A stretch of 64,000 bases of DNA, from assembly GCF_019578655.1 (NCBI RefSeq), contig NC_063264.1:16108429-16172428 (forward strand). The letters are read 5' to 3'. Numbering within the stretch: position 1 is the first letter of the stretch; each line of letters starts with the position of its first letter. Made by a program: the position numbers and the translations under genes. The notes under the pieces were generated by a model that was not told where the DNA came from, ran no database searches, and saw only the letters and a list, made by a program, of their open reading frames with translations. This stretch comes from Ricinus communis. Taxonomy: Eukaryota > Streptophyta > Magnoliopsida > Malpighiales > Euphorbiaceae. Positions 56,701-64,000 of the stretch are shown here, one piece after another.

Positions 56701-57145
56701 TGAATGCAATCACTTTGTGGTAAGGTAAGTATATTCCTGGTTCTTCTCCTATTTCTAGAAATGATGTTGATACGTAGGTAGATTCAAGTAGAAAGGTTGA
56801 AGATAACAAGGCGAAGGAACTAGAGAAGGAAGAGGCAAAGAAGATTTCATTAAAGGAATACCAGCCCAAAATTTCATACCCTGCTGGGTTAAAGCAGGCG
56901 CAAGTTGAGCAGCAGTTTGGTAAATTTCTTGATGTACTTAAACAACTACACATAGACTTACTTTTTGTTGAAGCTGTTTCGCAGATGCCTAGGTATGTGA
57001 AGTTATTAAAGGAGATCCTTAGCAACAAAAGGATGTTTGAGGACTTGGCATTCGTGATGCTAAATGAGGAATGTTTGATGATTTACCAGAACAAGTTGTC
57101 GAAAAAGAAACATGATCCAGGGAGTTTTACTATCCCTTGTGTTAG
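56701..57145 (+). pseudogene. E7 TR-GAG-type protease lead-in
   Basis: VNAITLW then a stop, GKYIPGS, later LKEYQPKISYPAGLKQAQVEQ, FLDVLKQLHIDLLFVEAVSQ, MPRYVKLLKEILSNKRMFED and HDPGSFTIPC at about 57110-57143. The protease core expected next in E6 (ADLGAS...) is absent: the sequence switches to another element type here. Confidence 0.82.
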
Positions 57146-57149
57146 TTCA

Positions 57150-57660
57150 TCAACCAGTAGGGCCGTTGTTTTTAAGGTAGGCCTGTGGGAGGCCGATCTG
57201 GGAGCAAAGTTTAGAGTCAGACTTCAGGCTCTCAGCAGTGAGGCTATGGGCAAGCGAGAGTGTTCACCCTCACTCATCAGGATGCACGAGCCTCTAATGC
57301 CGTGGTGTCAAGTATTATTCCTGTCTGCTATTCTGAAGCTAGAGTTTTGTTAGACCTTGAGGCTACCCATTCTTTTATATCACCTAATTTTGTTTTAAGA
57401 TTGGATGTCCAACCGGTTAGACTTCAAGTTTCGATGTCAGTCACTACCCGTTAAGTGACTCCTTAGAGACCGATGTTGCGTTTCCATCGTGTTCAGTGTC
57501 AGTTGAGGGTCGGGATTTAGTTTCCAATTTAAATCTGTTGGACATAATGGATTTTGATGTAATTTTGGGAATGGATTGGTTGGCCGTTCATTATGCCATG
57601 TTGGACTACCAAGAAAAGTGAGTAACTTTTCGAATCCCGAGGGACTCACAGTTTCATTTT
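57150..57660 (+). pseudogene. Tekay-like protease in E7
   Basis: VFTLTHQDARASNAVVSSI, then LLDLEATHSFISPNFVLRL (57350-57405), where the catalytic D-S-G has become DLE, and LLDIMDFDVILGMDWLAVHYA (57540-57595). Followed by the usual linker to RT. Two frameshifts or stops interrupt it. Confidence 0.82.
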
Positions 57661-58235
57661 AAAGGCGAGCAGGTACCTACTCCATCGAATCTCGTGTTAG
57701 CCATTACAGCTAGGTGGATGCTTTGTCGTGGGTGTCAAGGATACCTTGGTAGAAAGAGGTAGTGTTGAGGATGTTCAGGTGGTCCGCGAGTTTCCCGATG
57801 TATTTCTAGAAGAGCTCCAGGATTACCGCCTAATAGATAAATAGAGTTCTGCATCGACGTGGTACCGAGTACGGCACCTATTTCTTTACCGCCCTACCGA
57901 ATGGCACCAGCTGAGTTAAAGGAGTTGAAGGAGCAGTTGTAGGACCTCATGGATAAGGGTGTTATCAAACCCAGTACGTCTCCGTGGGGTGCTCCAATTC
58001 TTGGATCGTTTTATCATTATATTCATTGATGATATCTTGGTGTACTCCATAAATGAAGAGGAGCACGTGTGGCATTTGAGGATGGTACTTCAGATGTTGA
58101 GGGAGCATCAGTTGTATGCTAAGTTCTCTAAGTGCGAGTTTTATTTAGAAAGCGTTCCTTTTCTTGGACACGTTATATGTAAGGAGGGTATTCAAGTGAA
58201 CCCTAAGAAAGTAGAGGCAGTGACTGACTAGCAGA
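57661..58235 (+). pseudogene. Tekay-like RT in E7, N-terminal palm deleted
   Basis: [15 protein letters not shown] (57898-57940), [12 protein letters not shown] (57967-58002), then a direct join to [14 protein letters not shown] (catalytic DD codons at 58028-58033), [20 protein letters not shown] and [15 protein letters not shown]. Compared with E4 about 100 residues are missing between GAP and FIDD, including the KKDG...DYRKLN and PFGLTNAP segments. Confidence 0.87.
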
Positions 58236-58800
58236 GATTGACCATAGTGACTGAGGTGCGTAGCTTTTTGGGAATGGCAGGCTACTGTTGTAGATTCGTG
58301 CAAGACTTCTCAAGGATAACAGCGACTTTGACTAAGCTGACTCAGAAGAACGTCAGGTTCCAGTGGACTGACGTGTGTGAAAGAAGTTTTAAACCGAGAG
58401 AGAGCCTGAGTTCAACCGTGTTTACCTTACGCTTTCGCCGATGGGTGGATTCACGTATCGATGCTTCTAGAGTGGTTTAGTCAGATCCCACGATGTAGCA
58501 TGTTAAAGTGGGCTATGCATCCAAGAAATCAAGAGGATAAACAGTAACCGCCCCTACCATGATTTGGAGATGGCGTAAGCAGAATCTTGGCTCTAAAGAT
58601 CTGGAGGCACTATCCTACAGACATGCATATATACTGAGTAAAAAGTTTGAAATATATTTTTCAACAGAAGGAATTGAATCTGAGACAGAGGAGATGGTTG
58701 GAACTTCTGAAAGATTATGATTGTAATATTCTCTACCATCTAAGTAAAGCAAATGTCATGGTAGATGCCTTGAGCAGGAAGTCAGTAGGTAGTCTTACTC
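58236..58800 (+). pseudogene. Tekay-like RNase H in E7
   Basis: EVRSFLGMAGYCCRFVQDFS (58250-58310), LTKLTQKNVRFQWTDVCERSF, then heavily broken sequence. At 58670-58780 [20 protein letters not shown] and [11 protein letters not shown] are clear. The TDHKSLKY segment is damaged near 58620-58660. Confidence 0.82.
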
Positions 58801-60300
58801 ATATCAATGCAGAGAAGAGACCCCTGACTAGAGAGTTGCAAGAATTATGCGACCAAAGCTTGCAGATGGAGGTATTAGAATCGGGAGCATTGTTAGCACA
58901 TTTCAGGGTTAGTCTGTGCTTGTTGATAAAATTAGGTTAGCTTAGAATCAGGACCCAGAGTTACAAAAAATCTTGGAAGAAGTTCAGCAGGGTCGAGCTA
59001 ATGATTTTGTTATAGATGATGATGATACTCTCAGGATGAGCACTAGGCTATGAGTTCCCGATGTAGATAATCTTAGAAAAAAGATTTTAGAAGAGGCTCA
59101 CTATACAGCTTACAGCATGCATCTGGGCTCCACCAAGATGTATCATGATTTGAAAGAATATTATTGGTGGAATGGAATGAAAAGGGATGTGGTAGAGTTT
59201 ATCTCCAAGTGTTTGACGTGTCAGCAGGTTAAATTGGAGAATCAAAAGCTGTTAGAGTTATTGCAACTGCATACCATACCAGAGTGGAAATGGGAAAGGA
59301 TTACCATGGATTTTGTTTCGGGTTTACCCAAGAATTCGGTTGGTTATGATTCTATTTGGGTAATTCTGGATCGATTGACTAAGTCAGTGCACTTCCTTCT
59401 AGTGAAGACTACTTATTTTATGGCCAAGTATGCACGAGTGTATTTGGAGAGAATTGTTAGTTTTCACGGTGTTCCTATTTCCATAGTGTATGACAGAGGA
59501 CCGCAGTTCACTTTGAGGTTTTGGAGAAAGCTACAAGAATTAGACTTCAGCATAGCCTTTCACCCCCAGTCTAACGGACAGTCGGAGAGGACAATTCAGA
59601 CCTTAGAGGATATGCTTTAGATTTGCGTGATAGATTTTGGTGGTTAGTGGGATTGGTACCTACCGTTGATTGAATTCATGTATAACAATAGCTACCATGC
59701 AAGCATCGAGATGGCCCCTTGTGAGACATTGTATGACTGAAAGTGTAGATCTCCTGTGTGTTAGGAAGAGGTTGGCGAACGGAAGTTGGCAGGACTAGAG
59801 TTGGTTCAAATTACTTCAGAAAAGATTCCTATTATCCACGAGTGGCTAAACACAGCTTTCAATGGGTAGAAGAGTTATGCAGACCCAAAGCAGAAGCACC
59901 TAGAGTTCAGTATTAGGGAGTATATATTCTTAAAGGTGTCCCCTATGCATGGCATGATGTGATTTGGCAAGGAAGGCAAATTGGCCCCTCGTTATCCCTT
60001 TGAGATTATAGATAGGATTGGAGAGGTGGCATACAAGTTGGATTTGCCATAAATTTCTTGCATGTGCATCCGGTATTTCATATATCAATGTTAAGGAAGT
60101 ATATTTCGAACCCTTCACACGTGTTGCAGCCTCAATTTGTGGAAGTAAGTGAAGATTTGACTTACGAGGAGCAGCCGGTCATGATCATGGATACTCAAGT
60201 TCGCCAACTGCGCTCTAAGGTTATACCGATGGTTAAGGTGTTGTGCGGAACCATTCATCAGAAGAGTGTACCTAGGAAACAGAGCAGGAAATGAGGAATC
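58801..60300 (+). pseudogene. Tekay-like integrase with chromodomain remnant in E7
   Basis: HHCC domain at 59095-59230 (MHLGSTKMYHDLKEYYWWNG, KCLTCQQVK). Core: [55 protein letters not shown]. Stops at about 59617, 59645, 59737 and 59763. C-terminal part: PRYPFEIIDRIGEVAYKLDL near 59985-60045, HVHPVFHISMLRKYI (60058-60102) and a tail VRQLRSKVIPMVKVL typical of the region around the chromodomain. Confidence 0.87.
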
Positions 60301-60370
60301 TTTACCCTCATTTGTTCTAATCTTGACGTTAGCCTTGTTTCTTTTAAAACTCGAGGATGAAGTTTTTCTT

Positions 60371-60384
60371 AAGGGGGGGTAGAA
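60371..60384 (+). other. Tekay-like polypurine tract, first copy
   Basis: AAGGGGGGGTAGAA before TGTAATACC, preceded by the CTCGAGGATGAAGTTT word usual upstream of chromovirus PPTs. Confidence 0.85.
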
Positions 60385-60541
60385 TGTAATACCTTATAAT
60401 AAATAATTAGTATTATTATGGGTAGAATTTGAATTATTCTTTGATTGAGTTAGCGAATGGTCAGGCTTGCTACAGGTTTGGTGGCCTTATACCTACCCAC
60501 TCCCTAGCGCCGGCCACGGTCCCACAAATTGGATCATGACA
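60385..60541 (+). repeat. Tekay-like LTR, internally deleted (157 bp)
   Basis: Begins TGTAATACCTTATAAT like the LTR at 62318 and ends GGATCATGACA directly before a PBS. The copy at 62318 is at least 1.68 kb, so over 1.5 kb is missing in the middle. It serves as 3' end of the first and 5' end of the second copy. Confidence 0.72.
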
Positions 60542-60545
60542 AAGT

Positions 60546-60557
60546 TGGTATCAAAGC
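60546..60557 (+). other. Primer-binding site of the second Tekay-like copy
   Basis: TGGTATCAAAGC, one base different from the initiator-Met type, followed by CTAG. It lies five bases after the short LTR. Confidence 0.78.
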
Positions 60558-61690
60558 CTAGTTTTAGATTTCTTTCAACCTAGGTTAGCATTCTTTGTAC
60601 TGCGAATCTAGGATCATGACAAAGTTGTTTTCATGGACTCTAGTTTCAGCATTTATTATTAGAGAGTCTATTATTTCTTTTTCTTGTGAGCTTATCTTTG
60701 ATATTGTATTAAGAATAAACGCAATAGCGATAGCAAGGTCAGAGATTTGTGATGAGTTCCCTACTCAGTGGTGGTGCACTTTCTTTTGCGAGATGTTAGG
60801 AAGCATGGTAGACTCATTACCGTTTCTATAAGTGATTAGTGCATACCAGCCTTAGATACTTCAATTGTCATTTCGACGGTGGGCAATACAGTTTATGGTT
60901 GCTGTAAAGTGTAGCTGCGGTCATGCCATAAATTGCCTCATCATCACATCAAGTATTGTCTTAATGAGTAAAGCTGGCCTTAATACTTAAAATGTCGAGT
61001 AGAGGTCAGAGCATTTAAGGTGGAGTTTTATGGTTGTAAGAAGAATAAGAATCGTGGTTGGTGTGTATCTTTCAGGCGCTGGGAATCTAGAGAAGCTTCA
61101 GTGAACACTACTTATTTTTCTAATAGAATAGAAGTGTTTTAAAGTACAATATTACGCCCAATCCCACAAGAACTCATTATGGCATTTCATTGTTAGGCAT
61201 GCATATAAAATGCCGAGTCTAGTATACTATAAGCACCATAACTTATTTTCAGGACATGCATCATACATCATGCATCGCAACCCTTTGGTGATAAGGGGTA
61301 TCATCACCCTAGTGCGTGATATTCTAGAATTTTATAAAAAGAAAATGACTAGAGATTTTATGATTTTATAAAGGTGTTTTTCAAGATAATAATAATTTTT
61401 GTTAATAATGATTATAAGTAAATAAATAAGTAAATCTTTCAAAGTAAACTATGTTAGCTTGGGGTTCTCTGGATGACAAGCTTAGTTGCTATGAGAATGG
61501 ATCTATGGCTCAGGATACTCCATTTTGGATTGTAGAGGAACAAAGGAGACTTTCTAGATCCCAGTCGAGGTGGAGTTCTGTTTCGGGACAACATGATTTC
61601 AATACCCAAATGGTCTTGTATCAGTTATCACAACTAGATGGATGATATGATGTGGATGTTAAGGATATTCAGTACATGTAAGGGACGGGT
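60558..61690 (+). other. Internal region of the second Tekay-like copy, no recognisable gene
   Basis: About 1.1 kb between PBS and the integrase remnant. No gag, protease, RT or RNase H words were found. Several short frames exist (for example 60595-60831 and 61451-61645) but with no family resemblance. An AT-rich run lies at 61380-61440. Confidence 0.6.
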
Positions 61691-62260
61691 CATTAGGAAA
61701 GAAGTTGGCGAATGGAATTTGGCAGGACCAGAGTTGGTTCAGATCATTTCAGAGAAGATTCCTATTATCCGCGAGTGGCTGCAGACAGCTTTCTTTAGGC
61801 AAAAGAGTTTTGGGACCCGAAGCAGGAGCATGTGGAGATTAGTATCAGAGAATATGTATTCCTAAGGCATCTCCTATGCAAGCTATGGTGCGGGTTGGTA
61901 AGAAAGGCAAGTTAGCCCCGCATTATGTGGAATCCTTGAGATTATCGACAGGATTGATGAGGGGGCATATAAGTTGGACTTGCCGCCAAATTTCTCGCAT
62001 GTCTATCTGGTATTTCATATATCCGTGTTGAGGAAGTATATTTTCGATCCTTCGCACGTGTTGCGACCTCAATATGTGGATCTGAGCGAGATTTGACTTG
62101 TGAGGAGTAGCCAGTCATGATCGTGGATACTCTAATTTGCCAACTTTACTCTAGGGATATACCGATGGTTAAGGTGTTGTGGTTGAATCACTCTATCGAG
62201 GAATATACTTGGGAAGCTGAGTAGGAGATGAGAGATTCCTACTCTCATTTGTTTCAATCT
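61691..62260 (+). pseudogene. Second Tekay-like copy: integrase C-terminus
   Basis: Begins EVGEWNLAGPELVQIISEKI and parallels 59765-60290 of the first copy (GELAGLELVQITSEKIPII there). It includes KYIFDPSHVLRPQYVDL and ends with MVKVLWLNHSIEEYTWEAE, a better-preserved chromodomain-adjacent tail than in the first copy. Frameshifts near 61865, 61935 and 62090. Confidence 0.83.
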
Positions 62261-62304
62261 TAATGTAAGCCTTATTCTTCTAAAATTCGAGGACGAATTT
62301 TTTT

Positions 62305-62317
62305 AAGGGGGAAAGAA
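62305..62317 (+). other. Polypurine tract of the second Tekay-like copy
   Basis: AAGGGGGAAAGAA directly before TGTAATACCC; the word TTCGAGGACGAATTT precedes it. Confidence 0.87.
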
Positions 62318-64000
62318 TGTAATACCCGAAATTTTTTTAATAATAATAATAGTTAATAAAGATTGTGATGATGATAATAATAAAACTAGAAGTTTTAAAA
62401 TTTAATACATGTGATTAGAGTAAATAATTTTATTTTAAAATTGGAGGAATTATGACAGATTATTAATGAGGTCTTATTCTAAAAAGGATTTTAAATGTTA
62501 GATAAAATTTAAGGAATTATTAACCTATATTTAATAAGTTTAATTAAATAAGTGAATTATATAAAATGTGATTTACTTCTTGTAAGTATCACTCTTGTAT
62601 TTACTTAGTATGTATAAGAAAAATTAAATTTGCCTAATTGGGGCTCCAAAAATAATTATTTTAAAGAAATTATTTGGGGGAAAGGTAAATTTTAATTACC
62701 AAGATGGTATTGGATTTAATTGAAAGTAGTAAACAAATTGATTAAATAAGTTAATTTTATTTTAGGATGAAATTGAAATTTATATTTGAGGAGGCTAAAA
62801 GTAGAGTTGAATTAATATGGGCTTTAGTGGAAAATATACTAGTTAGTATTTTTGTAAATAAATAGTGTCGGTAGGGCATTATGGTAATATCAAATATAAA
62901 AGCAAGGTTAAATAAGTAACTCTCTATTAATAAAAATTTTAATTTAGCCCAAAGGTAACAACTAAGGGCTTAAGTGAAAGAGTGACATTAAGCTTAAGGG
63001 TTTAAGAACAACTTCCGAGGATTAATAGTTAGTAACTAAAGAATAGAGGGACTAATTATGTATATATGTAAGGAAAGAAAGAAAAAGAAAGAAAAGGACG
63101 AGGAAGAAGAGAAGGGAGAGAGAGAGAGAGAGAAAGCTTGGCTACCATTAATGGCAGAAAAAGGAGCTGGTTTGAGAAGAAGGGACCGGTAGGAGGCAGC
63201 CATGAAAAGAAGAGGACAATAGTGGCACCAACCTACGAAATGCAAGGTGGCGAAAAATGAGGAAGATGACAACAGCCTTTTGGATGCTGTTCATGGCGTT
63301 TTCGGCATCGATAGCTACTATTTTTGGTGGTAAACGACTCCCCTCGACCTGAGCTTCAAATCGGCAGTGGTAGTGTCGAAATTGGTGATCAGAGATGGTG
63401 TTTTCCGGTGAAGAAAGAAATAGGCACCAGTTTGGATTTCTGAACTTTCCGGCCAATGTTGTTGGTTTCGAATGATCAGAGGACATATTCAGGACCTATG
63501 CGTCACAAGCTTTCCAATGGCACTAATTTTGCAGCGATTGGACTCTGTTTGAAAATCAACGATCGAAACTGTCCGTGATTTTTCCGGATGATCGGGGACT
63601 GTATTGGAGAATCAGGTGCTAGCAGCATCATCTACGTGTTGTATTGAGTCCATAGGCGCACTCGGATCGCCTATCAGCCTCCAGCAGTTGAAGGCAAGTC
63701 GACCGATTTATCAAGCGTCTCAATAATTTCTTAGCCTGTTGATTTTAGAGAATTATTAATTAAAAATTTATATTGGTTAGTTATTTGAGAAAAATAATTT
63801 AAGGCATATGTGTAAGTATCTTTGAAAATCAAAATTTTGTGCTATCGAAATTAAGCAATATGATAATTTTATAAAGACCTTTTATATAGTTGCGTTGTGT
63901 TGCGGAGTCGGGAAGAATAATGCAGCTTTGATGGCCCGACACCTGGTAAATAATTGATGAATATTAGAAGTGTTTCTGGAAAATTCTAGACCCGTTATAC
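62318..64000 (+). repeat. Tekay-like 3' LTR, cut by window end (at least 1,683 bp)
   Basis: Starts TGTAATACCCG after the PPT and shows no terminus before 64000. AT-rich up to about 63060, then a purine-rich stretch with a GA microsatellite (63070-63134) and a GC-richer part to 63720. Minus-strand open frames over 63036-63486 have no recognised product. No gene is assigned. Confidence 0.8.

Larger units (their letters stand above)
53681..60384 (+). mobile_element. E7: decayed chimera of a TR-GAG-like 5' half and Tekay-like pol
   Basis: Starts with a TR-GAG-type LTR (53681-55122) and an Asp-type PBS. A decayed Athila/TR-GAG gag and protease lead-in run to about 57140. The sequence then passes, without any LTR boundary, into the protease of a Tekay-type chromovirus (57150-60300), which ends at a PPT and a Tekay-type LTR. 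Numerous stops show long decay. No TR-GAG 3' LTR was found. Confidence 0.75.

Noticed and set aside
63036..63486. Two overlapping minus-strand frames near the window end
   Set aside because: They lie in the purine-rich part of a retroelement LTR, read as Ser/Phe-rich low-complexity sequence, and match no domain I recognise.

Overview
This 64-kb window looks like heterochromatin of a flowering plant, probably a eudicot. It is AT-rich and I found no intact host gene. Essentially every readable coding stretch belongs to an LTR retrotransposon. Primer-binding sites of plant initiator-Met type (TGGTATCAGAGC-like) or Asp type (TGGCGC.GTTGCCGGGG) sit next to LTRs. The background between elements is a plant-style long-monomer satellite. 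The species cannot be named from this sequence.

Layout. (a) 1-6392: Ty3/gypsy chromovirus E1, + strand, cut by the window start inside its 5' LTR. (b) 6393-12133: chromovirus E2, minus strand; E1 sits inside its 3' LTR. (c) 12134-14679 and 22886-24555: chromovirus E3, + strand, split by a nest. A solo LTR of a TR-GAG-like element (14680-22885, target duplication tgtaa) contains a Tekay-like element E4 (14859-21579, target duplication attaa). (d) 24556-26025: another solo TR-GAG-like LTR. (e) 26026-53680: a degenerate satellite with a monomer near 1,017 bp. It carries solo LTRs of family X/Y, chromovirus E5 (29338-39712, target duplication aacca, itself carrying a solo LTR1 with acttg) and a complete TR-GAG-like element E6 (41398-49064, target duplication ggcta). 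(f) 53681-64000: E7, a decayed chimera of a TR-GAG-like 5' half and Tekay-like pol, followed in tandem by a second, mostly deleted Tekay-like copy that runs off the window.

How the parts relate. E1, E2, E5 and probably the X/Y LTRs form one lineage. In E1, E2 and E5 the polyprotein frame crosses the PPT and ends inside the 3' LTR, and the tail carries a conserved G.(I/M)TRS(K/R)SK motif. That layout and motif resemble CRM-clade (centromeric) chromoviruses. Together with insertion into a long satellite it suggests a centromeric or pericentromeric origin, which is an inference. All pol genes are broken. E1 and E2 nevertheless have almost identical LTR copies, so they inserted recently and were probably mobilised by enzymes from elsewhere, unless the reading-frame breaks are base-calling errors.

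The observations most worth a second look are: the LTR-encoded polyprotein tails, including an 18-bp-period hexapeptide repeat in the X/Y LTRs; the recent but crippled E1 and E2; the 1,017-bp satellite with its 607-bp deletion derivative and LTR-bearing higher-order unit; the rearranged left end of E5; the GC-rich CACGG/CCGTG cluster conserved in the TR-GAG-like LTRs; and the chimeric E7.
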